Shown here: piece after piece, positions 25,896 through 33,951 of the stretch | Position numbering within the stretch: position 1 is the first letter of the stretch | Layout of the letters: every line of letters begins with the position of its first letter | DNA from: Deltaproteobacteria bacterium | GTDB lineage: Bacteria; Myxococcota_A; UBA9160; UBA4427 | Direction: 5' to 3' | Assembly (NCBI GenBank): GCA_029261855.1 | Contig: JAJDAN010000003.1 | Location: forward strand, 124,001-188,000 | Length of the DNA stretch: 64,000 nucleotides | The notes under the pieces: generated by a model | What the model saw: the letters and a program-made list of their open reading frames with translations, nothing else | Told to the model about the DNA's origin: nothing | Databases searched by the model: none | Program-made: the position numbers and the translations under genes

Positions 25896-27457
25896 GCACG
25901 ACCCCCGCGCCTCCTGCGCGCCGCCCACAAGAGCGGCGGCAGTACGGCCACCAACTCGAAGCCCAGACCGCACTTCGGGTCGGGGTTGAGGGCGCGCGCG
26001 GTCGCGAGTTCCTTCTGGAAGTCCGGACCGAGCAGGAAGCCGTCCTGCATCAACTGCACGCCGGCCTGCTTGACGGCGCCCACGTAGAGGTAGTGCTGGG
26101 GGTAGAGCTCGGCGAGCGTCTCTTCGTCGAACTCGGCCACCGTCCCGGACAGGAAGCAGAAGAGATTGCCGAGCAGGATGAGGGGACCCGGAAGGTTCGC
26201 GACGTCCGGCTCGTTCTGCGGCCCGTAGGTGGCGCGGGGCACCCGGAGCATCGTCGGGCTGATGCCGCCGGTCGCGTTGCCGAACTCGTCGCGGACGATC
26301 TCGCCGGCGCCGTCGCGGTCGATGAGCGGGGCGTGCGGCGCGGGCGTGCCGTCACGAATCGTCTGGAGCATGTTGTGCCACATGGCGTTGTAGTTGTGCG
26401 AGCCGAGCACGGGGCCGTCTGCAGCGGTATTCGGCGGGAACAGGCAGGCGTCCTCGAGGAACAGCGGGTCCGGTCCGAGCACGCCTCCCGGAATCAGCTC
26501 GACGTCTTCGTGCACGTGCACGTGGGAGACCCCGGCGACCTCGTAGTAGCGGAACAGGCCATCGTCTTCCTGCGCGCTGTTGGTGTTCCGGTCCACGTCG
26601 TTCTCGGTCAGCATGCGATAGACCGGAACGGGCAAGTCGCGGCGCAGGGACCGATCGGTCGCCTGGGGATTGCAGCCCGGGGGCAGGACGTTGCCCGTGC
26701 CGCAGACCGACCTTCCTCCCGAAGCGGACTGCACGAAGTAGCCGTCGTTGACGTCCGTATGGAAGTTGTTCGCGTAGGCGATCATCGACCCGCCCTGCTG
26801 GGACTGACCGGCCTGCATCACCTGTGTGACCTTGTAGTCGGGATACAGGGGATTGTCGTCGGACTGGGTCTTCACCAGGTTCGCGAGCTGGCTGGCGATG
26901 TCGTAGGCGAGCCCATCATCGGGCATGGAGAGGGACGAATAGCGGGTGCCGCAGGTGGGGGGCAGGATCCCGAACAGCCGGCAGCCGCTCGTCAGGTGAG
27001 TGAGGCCCTGGTTGGCGTTCGTGAAGCCGATGTAGATGTAGCCGTTGCGGGCGAAGTACTCGGCGGACGGGTCCCAGACCGGCGCGGTGTCGAAGGTCGC
27101 GGTCGTGTTCCACCACTCGATGACCACGGTCCCGTTGAAGTAGCCGGTGGGTCGACGCACGATCATGCGCGTCTTGTACGGCACGTCTTCCTGGATCACG
27201 ACGACCTCGCCACGCACCGCGGGATCCTCGTAGCTGTAGATGTCGGCCAGGCCCTCGATGAACAGCTCTTCTTCCACGTAGCTCTCGGGCAGGTCGGCAA
27301 CGAGCCGGACACCCGGAATGAAGGGCTCGCCCTCCCCGATCGGCGGAGTCGTGACCACGGCGAGCGAATCCGGCGCGGCGAAGGTCGGCGACGCGAGAGC
27401 GACGAGAGCAAAGAGCGAAGCCAACGAGCAGAGCAGCAATACGAGAAGACGGCGCAT
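25880..27457 (-). CDS. secreted alpha/beta-hydrolase-domain protein with C-terminal sorting-like tail
   Basis: A 525-residue exported hydrolase-like protein resembling the Abhydrolase_10 family. The signal peptide is residues 1-27 (ASPTFA-A). The presumed nucleophile is in AGQSQQGG; VSHVHVHEDV supplies a likely His. The C-terminus is unusual: CGLGFEL, a hydrophobic stretch (VAVLPPLLWAA) and an Arg cluster. That architecture (motif, membrane helix, basic tail) resembles PEP-CTERM and MYXO-CTERM-type sorting signals, although the motif is not one I can name. Start ATG 27457 has GGAGG six to ten bases upstream. Substrate unknown; relatives are annotated as esterases or tannase-like. Confidence 0.78.
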   Translation of the reverse strand: MRRLLVLLLCSLASLFALVALASPTFAAPDSLAVVTTPPIGEGEPFIPGVRLVADLPESYVEEELFIEGLADIYSYEDPAVRGEVVVIQEDVPYKTRMIVRRPTGYFNGTVVIEWWNTTATFDTAPVWDPSAEYFARNGYIYIGFTNANQGLTHLTSGCRLFGILPPTCGTRYSSLSMPDDGLAYDIASQLANLVKTQSDDNPLYPDYKVTQVMQAGQSQQGGSMIAYANNFHTDVNDGYFVQSASGGRSVCGTGNVLPPGCNPQATDRSLRRDLPVPVYRMLTENDVDRNTNSAQEDDGLFRYYEVAGVSHVHVHEDVELIPGGVLGPDPLFLEDACLFPPNTAADGPVLGSHNYNAMWHNMLQTIRDGTPAPHAPLIDRDGAGEIVRDEFGNATGGISPTMLRVPRATYGPQNEPDVANLPGPLILLGNLFCFLSGTVAEFDEETLAELYPQHYLYVGAVKQAGVQLMQDGFLLGPDFQKELATARALNPDPKCGLGFELVAVLPPLLWAARRRRGGRARRSS

Positions 27458-27571
27458 GACGAACCTCCGGCCGCGGAGACGCGGTTCGACCATCTTGCCA
27501 GAACGTGCGCCCAAAGCTCAAGCTCGTTCTCGCCCCGGCGAGCAGCCCCACGCGGCGTTAAGCTCGCCGCC

Positions 27572-28288
27572 ATGCGTGTACACGTCGAACGCCGCGGCCA
27601 GGGCCCGGCCCTGGTCTTCGTCCATGGGATGGGCGTCTCCTCCGCGAGCTGGAAGGCCCAGATGGACGCCCTCGAGGCGCACTTCACGGTGGTGGCCTGG
27701 GACCTGCTCGGCCACGGGCGGTCTCCGGTCCCGAGCGACGAGGGGCTCTATTCCCGCGACGGAGCCCTCGAAGATCTGGACGATGTCATCGCCAGTCTGG
27801 GCGACTCTCTCGGAGAAAACGCCCTCGGAGAAAACGCCCTCGGAGAGAACGCCGAGAAGCCGGTGCTGGTCGGACATTCCCTGGGCGGGTACCTGTCCCT
27901 CGCCTATGCGGCGACTCGGCCCGACCGGATCCGGGGACTGGTGGTGCTTGCGACGGGCCCTGGCTTCCGCGATCCCGAGAAGCGCGAAGGCTGGAACGCG
28001 CGCTCCCGGCGCAACGCACATCGCTTCGGCGTAGAGCCGCAGGTCGCGGGCCTGAATCTCCAACATGACAGCCTCGTGATGGACCGCCTGGCGCAGATCG
28101 ACCTCCCCACCCTGGCGCTATCGGGCACGGCCGACGACGCGTCGTACAGCCGGTCCGCCCAGTATCTCGCCCGCAAGATGCCGAACGCCCGCAGCCTGGA
28201 GATCGAAGGGGGCGAACACCTGATGCACGAGGGCAGCCATGCAAGCGAGATCGCGAAGGTGATCGGGGACTTCGTCCTCGCCTTGTAG
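27572..28288 (+). CDS. alpha/beta hydrolase
   Basis: A 238-residue cytoplasmic alpha/beta-fold hydrolase: oxyanion region FVHGMG (17-22), DLLGHGRS, nucleophile elbow GHSLGG (Ser103), LSGTADD for the acid and GGEHLMHE for the catalytic His. The size and order fit BioH/haloperoxidase-like esterases. Just before the nucleophile strand it carries three copies of LGENA (residues about 80-94), encoded by a perfect to near-perfect 15-bp tandem repeat; a loop expansion there should be tolerated. The start follows the frame of the first strand; no strong ribosome binding site is seen. Confidence 0.88.
   Translation: MRVHVERRGQGPALVFVHGMGVSSASWKAQMDALEAHFTVVAWDLLGHGRSPVPSDEGLYSRDGALEDLDDVIASLGDSLGENALGENALGENAEKPVLVGHSLGGYLSLAYAATRPDRIRGLVVLATGPGFRDPEKREGWNARSRRNAHRFGVEPQVAGLNLQHDSLVMDRLAQIDLPTLALSGTADDASYSRSAQYLARKMPNARSLEIEGGEHLMHEGSHASEIAKVIGDFVLAL
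27809..27853 (+). repeat. 15-bp tandem repeat, three copies, in-frame
   Basis: The unit CTCGGAGAAAACGCC occurs at 27809, 27824 and 27839 (third copy one mismatch) inside the alpha/beta hydrolase gene. It adds Leu-Gly-Glu-Asn-Ala blocks to a surface loop. Slippage would change loop length without frameshift. Confidence 0.92.
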
Positions 28289-28312
28289 GCCCCAGTCCAC
28301 GCCCCAGTCCAC
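28289..28312 (+). repeat. 12-bp tandem repeat, two copies, after a stop codon
   Basis: GCCCCAGTCCAC occurs twice in direct succession immediately after the hydrolase stop codon, with a partial third copy. It lies in the short intergenic region before the DUF3313-like gene. Confidence 0.8.
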
Positions 28313-28354
28313 GCCCTGGCCGCCCCTGCCGTTCGCGAGCGGGATCCATTCGGT

Positions 28355-29122
28355 ATGCTCGGCCGCATGTCTCGACACCCGCTGGCGACACCCCCTGCAC
28401 CCACGGTCGCGCGCGTGCTGACCGTCTCACTCGTCTCGTTCGTCGCACTCGGTTTGGCCATGGTCACCGGGTGCTCGGGCTTCGGACCCGGGACGGTCTA
28501 CGTCCCCGAGGACGTCCCGCGCGTCAAGGACGGACTGGATCTCGTCACCGAGGGTGCGTACTTCGACCGCGAATATCTGAAGTCCGGCCTCGACCTCGCC
28601 GCCTACGATGCCGTGCTCATCCACCCTCTCACTCTCGTCTATACCGCGGGCTACAAGCGCAATCATCGCTTCGACCGCAACGAGGGCGTCAAGCATCTGA
28701 TTCCCGACGCCCGCCTCGAGCAGTACCGGAAGGCGAACGGAGCCCAGCTGCAGCAGATGTTCCACAAGGCGCTCGCCCGCCAGCTGGAGCACAAGGGCGG
28801 CTACCGCGTGGTCGACGCCCCGGGACCCAAGGTGCTCACGCTGTCTGCGGAAGTCATCAACCTCGACCTCGAGCCCGCGATCGCCGAGCAAGCCACCGCC
28901 AACGTCGGCTACTACTCGCCGCCGCCCGTCGTGATGGTGGCCGCGACCCTGCGCGACGGCGGGACGGGCGCGGTCGTCGGAGAGATCCTGAACGCCGACA
29001 GCAACCCCGACGCTCCCGCGGACGCCGATTCGTTCTGGGGCCAGATCGACGACGCCTTCGACGACTGGGGAGGCCGCCTGCGCGCGGTCCTCGACCAGGC
29101 GCGCGCACAAGCCAAGCAGTAG
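28355..29122 (+). CDS. DUF3313-like lipoprotein
   Basis: A 255-residue predicted lipoprotein. A hydrophobic signal region ends in VTGC, a canonical lipobox, at about residue 40. The mature sequence contains features of DUF3313 proteins: LVYTAGYKRN-like segment, DARLEQYRKA and a conserved LTLSAEVINLDLEPA beta strand, then a C-terminal DAFDDWGGRLRAVLDQARAQ helix. The family's function is unknown; members are outer-membrane-associated lipoproteins. The start is ambiguous (ATG 28355 or 28367); neither has a clear ribosome binding site. The selenoprotein gene starts 9 bases downstream, so the two are likely co-transcribed. Confidence 0.78.
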   Translation: MLGRMSRHPLATPPAPTVARVLTVSLVSFVALGLAMVTGCSGFGPGTVYVPEDVPRVKDGLDLVTEGAYFDREYLKSGLDLAAYDAVLIHPLTLVYTAGYKRNHRFDRNEGVKHLIPDARLEQYRKANGAQLQQMFHKALARQLEHKGGYRVVDAPGPKVLTLSAEVINLDLEPAIAEQATANVGYYSPPPVVMVAATLRDGGTGAVVGEILNADSNPDAPADADSFWGQIDDAFDDWGGRLRAVLDQARAQAKQ

Positions 29123-29131
29123 CCGCGAAAC

Positions 29132-29707
29132 GTGCGCAGGGCGTTCCGACACCTGACCCCCTCCCTCGTCGCCTGCCTGCTACTCGCGGCAGCCGCGTCC
29201 TCCGGGGCTGCCGGCTCGCTCGGAATCGCGGTGGGCGATCCCGCGCCGAAGTTCCTTCTCGAAGACGCGACCGGGACGCCGCGCAGTCTCGACAGCCTGC
29301 TCGAACGCGGGAAGCTGGCGATCGTCTTCTACCGCTCTGCCGACTGGTGACCCTACTGCAAGCGGCAGCTGGTCGAGCTGCAGGAGAACCTCGGAAGACT
29401 CCACGAAGCCGGCATCGAGCTGGTGGCCATCAGCTACGACCCGCAGCCCGTGCTCGCGGCGTTCGCCTCGAAACGCGGCATCACCTATCTGCTGCTGTCG
29501 GATGCGGGCAGCCTCACCATCGACGCGTACGGCATCCGCAATACCGAAGTGCGGGGTGCGCGCATCGACGGTATCCCCTACCCGGGCACCTTCCTGCTGG
29601 ATGCCCAGGGCATCGTGCGCGCAAAGCTGTTCGAGGACGGCTACAAGAAGCGGCACACCGCGCAGGACATCGTCGACGCCGCGGCGGGGATCCCCAGAAC
29701 CGAATGA
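29132..29707 (+). CDS. selenocysteine-containing redoxin (AhpC/TSA thioredoxin-fold), UGA73 = Sec
   Basis: A 191-residue thioredoxin-fold protein read through an in-frame TGA at 29348-29350. Residues 1-27 are a signal peptide; the mature part starts IAVGDPAPKFLLEDATG, typical of AhpC/TSA redoxins. The redox site reads SADW-U-PYC, with U at residue 73 and Cys76: relatives have Cys at exactly the TGA position. Reading continues in the same frame with no other stop through the fold (VAISYDPQPVLAAFA, YPGTFLLDAQGIVRAKLFEDGYKKRHT). A bacterial SECIS-like hairpin lies just after the TGA. It starts at GTG 29132. It probably reduces thiols or peroxides in the periplasm. Conventional gene calling would split it into a 72-residue fragment and a 94-residue fragment. 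Confidence 0.9.
29365..29381 (+). promoter_or_regulatory. bacterial SECIS-like hairpin
   Basis: GCAGCT (29365-29370) pairs perfectly with AGCTGC (29376-29381) around the loop GGTCG. The loop begins 20 bases after the TGA, within the 16-37 base window for bacterial SECIS elements, and starts with the required G; GGUC is also found in the E. coli fdhF loop. It lies inside the coding sequence, as bacterial SECIS elements do, and should recruit SelB. Confidence 0.8.
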
Positions 29708-29731
29708 GAACCGGATGAGAGAAGAGTGAGA
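29699..29731 (+). repeat. 11-bp degenerate tandem repeat at a gene junction
   Basis: ACCGAATGAGA, ACCGGATGAGA and GAAGAGTGAGA follow one another, then GACGAATG, whose ATG is the deformylase start. The first unit contains the redoxin stop codon. The repeat thus bridges the stop of one gene and the start of the next. Confidence 0.75.
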
Positions 29732-29736
29732 GACGA

Positions 29737-30321
29737 ATGTCGATCCTGAAGGTCGCTCGCCTCGGGCACCCGGTCCTGCGCCAGCCCGCGCGAGACCTGA
29801 CGCCAGACGAGATCCGTTCGGACGCAGTTCGCCAGCTCGTGCGCGACATGCATGCCACCATGATCGAGTACGGCGGCGTCGGCCTCGCCGCGCCCCAGGT
29901 CCACGAGCCCCTGCGCCTCGCGGTGATCGAATTCAGCGGCGAGAACGAGCGCTACCGCGTCGACGAGGCGCAGCCCTTGTGGGTCGTCTTCAACCCCAGG
30001 GTCACGGTGCTCGACGAGAAGACCGAGGGTTTCTGGGAGGGTTGCCTGTCGCTACCCGGCCTCCGCGGCTACGTGGAGCGCCCGCGCCGCATTCAGGTCG
30101 ACTACCTCGACGCGTCCGGTGAGCCCCAGCAATGCGTCGCCGATGGCTTCCTGGCGACCGTCTGCCAGCACGAGTTCGACCACCTCGACGGCGTTCTCTA
30201 TGTGGATCGCATCACGGACCCGACCAAGCTGTCGTTCGTCGAGGAATACGCCCGCTATCACGCGACGGGGCAGGACGAGGCCCAGGAACCGGATCTGGAC
30301 TCGGACGGCCCCCGGGTCTGA
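29737..30321 (+). CDS. def: peptide deformylase
   Basis: A 194-residue metalloenzyme that removes the formyl group from nascent proteins. All three family motifs are intact: GVGLAAPQ (47-54), EGCLSLPG (metal-binding Cys103) and QHEFDHLDG (His145, catalytic Glu146, His149). The C-terminus is extended by about 20 acidic residues beyond the usual end, a feature of some Gram-negative type 1 enzymes. It has no fmt partner here, which suggests a second, non-essential or specialised copy. It starts 29 bases after the redoxin stop, inside the tail of an 11-bp repeat. Confidence 0.95.
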   Translation: MSILKVARLGHPVLRQPARDLTPDEIRSDAVRQLVRDMHATMIEYGGVGLAAPQVHEPLRLAVIEFSGENERYRVDEAQPLWVVFNPRVTVLDEKTEGFWEGCLSLPGLRGYVERPRRIQVDYLDASGEPQQCVADGFLATVCQHEFDHLDGVLYVDRITDPTKLSFVEEYARYHATGQDEAQEPDLDSDGPRV

Positions 30322-30375
30322 CGGTTCTCGAACCCCGCGATTGCCCCGCCCGCCCTGGACGGCGACTCTCGTGGC

Positions 30376-31233
30376 ATGCAGACACGGGATCGCGTCGCGC
30401 TCGTCACCGGCGCTTCTTCCGGGATCGGCGAAGCCGCCGCTCGCAGCCTGGCCAAGCGCGGCTTCCGGGTCGTCGTCGCGGCGCGACGCGGCGAGCTGCT
30501 CGAGAGCGTCGCGAAGGACCTCACCCAGCAGGGGTGCGACGCCTTGCCGGTGGTCTGCGACCTCGCCGATGAAGACGCGACCTCGGCCCTCGTCCGCAGC
30601 GCGATGGACGCCTTCGGTCGCATCGACGTCCTCGTCAACAACGCGGGCTACAGCCCGGGCGGTGCCATCGAGCACTTCAGCCGCAGCGCGCTGCGGCACA
30701 TCTTCGACGTCAATCTGCTGGGCGCCCTGCAGCTGTCGGGTGAAGTGGCGCCCATCATGCGCGAGCAGAGAAGCGGTCGGATCATCAATGTCGGCTCTCT
30801 CGGCGGCAGCGTCGCCGCGCCGCTGGCCGTGCCCTACAACGCGACCAAGGCGGGGCTCGACATCGCGACGCGCGGCCTGCGCTTCGAGCTGGCGCCCTGG
30901 GGCATTTCGGTATCACTCGTGGTTCCGGGCTTCATCGATACCGCGGTCTTCGAGAATGCGCGGGACGGCGCGGTGGATCTCCGCAACGACCCGGACAACC
31001 CCTATCGACAGCTCTTCTTCGACCTCGACGACTACGCGATGAAGAGTCTCGAGAACGCGCTCCCGCCCGCGGCGATCGGCGAGTTGATCGCGCGTGTGGC
31101 GACGTCGCGCCGCCCGCGCCTGCGCTACTACGCGCCCCTCTCGGCCCATCTACAGAGCCGCTTCATGGGGCTCATCCCGGAAGCCTGGGCCAACGCCATT
31201 CTCATGCGGGTGTACAAGATCCCCCGCCGCTGA
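30376..31233 (+). CDS. SDR family oxidoreductase
   Basis: A 285-residue classical SDR: TGASSGIG (11-18), VNNAG (87-91), catalytic Ser in NVGSLGG and Tyr154-Lys158 (YNATK). AARRGE after beta-2 favours NADP(H). The longer C-terminus, after NDPDNPYRQLFF, with a hydrophobic/basic end, resembles SDRs acting on bulky lipids such as retinol/hydroxysteroid dehydrogenases. The substrate is unknown. It is convergent with the sulfotransferase gene, only five bases apart. Confidence 0.9.
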   Translation: MQTRDRVALVTGASSGIGEAAARSLAKRGFRVVVAARRGELLESVAKDLTQQGCDALPVVCDLADEDATSALVRSAMDAFGRIDVLVNNAGYSPGGAIEHFSRSALRHIFDVNLLGALQLSGEVAPIMREQRSGRIINVGSLGGSVAAPLAVPYNATKAGLDIATRGLRFELAPWGISVSLVVPGFIDTAVFENARDGAVDLRNDPDNPYRQLFFDLDDYAMKSLENALPPAAIGELIARVATSRRPRLRYYAPLSAHLQSRFMGLIPEAWANAILMRVYKIPRR

Positions 31234-31238
31234 CCGGA

Positions 31239-32516
31239 TCACGCGTCGACGAAGGGCTCCGGGGCCACGCCGAAGTGCTCGCAATAGCCCTTGAAGGCCT
31301 GACGGATCTCGGCTTCGTCCAGGCCGAAGGCGCTGAGGCTGTAGCGGTGCACGCCGTGCTCGTCGCGCGGATGCGAAGCCACGTAGCGGCGCATCCGATC
31401 CGCGAGATCGGGCGTGAAAGCCACGTCCAGTCGCTCGTAGATGCGTCCCACGCAGCCCACCGGATCCGCGACGATCTCGCTCATGTGGAGATCGACGATC
31501 TGCCCTTCCCGCTCGGGATGCAGCCGCCGGCTCTCCATCCCCTGCTCGAGCATCGCGGACCACAGCCACAGCATCTGGCGGCCCAGGGCGAAGGGCTGGA
31601 GGTCGTCGCTGGAGACCTGCCGCATGGCGTATTCCAGACTGGCCACCGAAGGCACGATGCGGACGGGATCGCGGTGGGTCTGCACGACGAGCGCGTCGGG
31701 GTACTCCGCGAACAAGGCGTCGAGGGGTCCGAGGTGTCCGGGGGACTTCAGCACCCAGCGGCCCGCGGCGCCGCCGGACTGCAGATGCTCGAGAAAGAGA
31801 CGGTGGAAGCGGTAGGCGGGCGCCATGTCCTGGGCGAAGAGCCAGCGCTGGTAGCCGGCCACGTCGAAGCACATCTCGAAGCGCAGGCTCATGAACGCCG
31901 AGGCCGTCAGCACGATGCATTCCTGGGGCATGTGCTCGCCGATGGGGTGGATCGCCTGGAAGTCCGGCGCCAGCTGACGCAGCTGGTCGAAGCGCTTGGC
32001 GGTCCGCGCGATGCGCGGGTCGCTCTCGAAATGATCCGGGCGCGCGGGCGGACATGGGTCGTCGATCTCCCACGAGAGCGGCGCGCGATGGGCGGGGTCC
32101 TCGGAGAGCAGGCCGTGGAGCAGGGTCGTGCCGGTGCGAGGCAGTCCCGTGATGAAGATCGGCCGCTCGATCCGCTGCGCGGCCACCTCCGGGTGTCGCT
32201 TCCGGTAGTCCAGGATCCGCAGTCGGTGGCCGAGCAGCTCGAGCAGCTGCCGCTTCGCGAAGTAGCGACCGAAGAGGTTGAGCCGACCGTCCTGCTCGAG
32301 TGATTCGACGAGACACGCGAGCGCCGGTCGGAAGGCCTCGTCGCCGAAATCGTCGAGACCGGTCTCTCGGGACGAGCGCGCGAGCAGGGTCTCGACGTCG
32401 AACGCGAAGGGAGAAGACCCCAGGCGACCCAGCCCGCGACCCACGGCGTTGAAGGCACGGATGGGCAGCGGCCGGAAGGGTGCGGGCAGCTCAGCGGGCT
32501 GGGAATTCGGCGCCAT
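31239..32516 (-). CDS. sulfotransferase family protein
   Basis: A 425-residue PAPS-dependent sulfotransferase-like protein (Sulfotransfer_3 type). The 5'-phosphosulfate loop FITGLPRTGTTLLHGLL covers about residues 121-137, and WVLKSPGHLGPLDALF with QTHRDPVRIVPS forms the 3'-phosphate site. An N-terminal helical region of about 115 residues precedes the catalytic core, common in the bacterial members. The acceptor is unknown; lipid, sterol or polysaccharide are possible. Start ATG 32516 opens into a 186-base divergent region with the DUF1214-like gene. Confidence 0.9.
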   Translation of the reverse strand: MAPNSQPAELPAPFRPLPIRAFNAVGRGLGRLGSSPFAFDVETLLARSSRETGLDDFGDEAFRPALACLVESLEQDGRLNLFGRYFAKRQLLELLGHRLRILDYRKRHPEVAAQRIERPIFITGLPRTGTTLLHGLLSEDPAHRAPLSWEIDDPCPPARPDHFESDPRIARTAKRFDQLRQLAPDFQAIHPIGEHMPQECIVLTASAFMSLRFEMCFDVAGYQRWLFAQDMAPAYRFHRLFLEHLQSGGAAGRWVLKSPGHLGPLDALFAEYPDALVVQTHRDPVRIVPSVASLEYAMRQVSSDDLQPFALGRQMLWLWSAMLEQGMESRRLHPEREGQIVDLHMSEIVADPVGCVGRIYERLDVAFTPDLADRMRRYVASHPRDEHGVHRYSLSAFGLDEAEIRQAFKGYCEHFGVAPEPFVDA

Positions 32517-32612
32517 GCGCCCCGAGACTAGACGGCCGAGCCCGCGGCGTCCGGCCGCCCGCCCGCGAATCGGACCCGAACGCCGCCGGAGTCGGATGGA
32601 TTCCGGCGTGTG

Positions 32613-32640
32613 TCCGGGCCCCGGCCGGGGCGCGCCCGGA
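32613..32640. other. GC-rich nested palindrome in a divergent intergenic region
   Basis: TCCGGGC (32613-32619) pairs with GCCCGGA (32634-32640) and the inside, CCCCGGCCGGGG, is itself a palindrome. It sits between the sulfotransferase and the DUF1214-like gene, 62 bases from the latter's start. It may be a hairpin or cruciform in the leader; no further function can be read. Confidence 0.35.
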
Positions 32641-32702
32641 CTGCCGCTACCTTCGATGCCTCCCGATGCCACCCCGTGTCCCCCGCGTCCCCGAGGAGTC
32701 CC

Positions 32703-33938
32703 ATGCCGAAAACGCCTCCCGCGTCCAGCCCGACTCACCCCAGCCAGAGGGCCTGGAACGACTTCGCCGACCGCCTCAAGCAGATCGGCGAGAAGATCAC
32801 CGGCCCCACCGGCGCGCGAACGCCGCGCGAGCGTGCCGAGGGCTACCGCTACCTGGTGCGGCTGCTCGCCGCAGCCCAGGAGCTGGAAATGGAGTACGAC
32901 CGCCGACATCCCCGGCTGGTGCGGATGATGACGCCGATCCGCAAGTTCAAGGGGGACGGCACGGACACGCTCTACCACGAGGCGAAGCTCGACGAGAAGC
33001 TGTCCTACGAGCTCACCGTCCGCCGCGGCGAAGACCTGTTCTTTTCCGTCACGGTCTACGCCTACAACGAGAACGACGCCTACTACATCGTCGACGACCT
33101 GATCGACGACAAGCTCGTCTGGAAGGACGAGCGGGGGGAATCCGTCGCGCGCATTCATCTGTCGGCGGAACGCCCGGACGGGGTCGACAACTGGGTCCAG
33201 CTCGCGGGTGCGCGGCCGATCCTGTTCACGCGGCAGTACTTCCCGGAATTCGTGCACGCCACGGACAGCGGGCGCTACCGCCCCGCCGTGCTCCACGTCG
33301 AGTGCCTCTCCGATGTCGACATCCCCGCCCACTACAGCGAGGACGATCTCGAGGCGGGACTCGGCCGCGTGATCGATTTCGTCGAGGACGCGACGGACGT
33401 CTCGATTGGCCTATCGATCTTCGCGGGCCTCAATCTCGTTTCGTTCGAGAAGACCGAGGGCGGGCAGCGCGTCGACGCGACCCACATCACCGACGGCAAC
33501 CTCGTACTCGACGGCGCGCGCGACGACGAGCACACCCCCGGCGAGCTGGCCCAGATGATCGACCCGAAGCTCGTGGCCAACAACCTGCCCGGCCCCGGCA
33601 TCCAGTACCTGGGAGCCTGGTACCGACTGCGAGACGACGAGGCCATCCGGATCACGGGCAAGGACGTGCCGTGCCGTTACTGGTCGTGCCAGATCCTCAC
33701 GCGCTACCTCGAGTCCGGCGACTACCGCTTCCACCGGGTGGGCATCAACAACCGTCAGGTCAAGCTCGGCGACGACGGATCGTTCGAGATCTTCGCCTGC
33801 CACGAGAATCCGGGCGTCGACAACTGGATCTGCACCCAGGGCTACCCGAACGGGCACATCCTGATCCGGACCCTGCTGGCCGACCCGCTGATGGAGGCGG
33901 AGTTCTCCGTGGTGAAGATCTCTTCGCTTCCGTCGTGA
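32703..33938 (+). CDS. DUF1214-like protein
   Basis: A 411-residue protein with no signal peptide. The C-terminal third (about 300-405) matches the DUF1214 pattern: W/Q-rich strand, VGINNRQVKLGDDGSFEIF, a conserved NPGVDNW and a terminal glycine-rich strand. The central part is beta-rich (LSYELTVRRGEDLFFSVTVYA). Such proteins are common in environmental Actinobacteria, Proteobacteria and Myxococcota, often beside lipid catabolism genes; the reaction is unknown. The start is ATG 32703 with GAGGAG just upstream. Confidence 0.75.
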   Translation: MPKTPPASSPTHPSQRAWNDFADRLKQIGEKITGPTGARTPRERAEGYRYLVRLLAAAQELEMEYDRRHPRLVRMMTPIRKFKGDGTDTLYHEAKLDEKLSYELTVRRGEDLFFSVTVYAYNENDAYYIVDDLIDDKLVWKDERGESVARIHLSAERPDGVDNWVQLAGARPILFTRQYFPEFVHATDSGRYRPAVLHVECLSDVDIPAHYSEDDLEAGLGRVIDFVEDATDVSIGLSIFAGLNLVSFEKTEGGQRVDATHITDGNLVLDGARDDEHTPGELAQMIDPKLVANNLPGPGIQYLGAWYRLRDDEAIRITGKDVPCRYWSCQILTRYLESGDYRFHRVGINNRQVKLGDDGSFEIFACHENPGVDNWICTQGYPNGHILIRTLLADPLMEAEFSVVKISSLPS

Positions 33939-33951
33939 AGATCGGGAACCG

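Noticed and set aside
29132-29707. Redoxin as a pseudogene broken by a stop codon
   Set aside because: The frame continues unchanged, TGA replaces exactly the active-site Cys and a SECIS-like hairpin follows; selenocysteine is the simpler reading.
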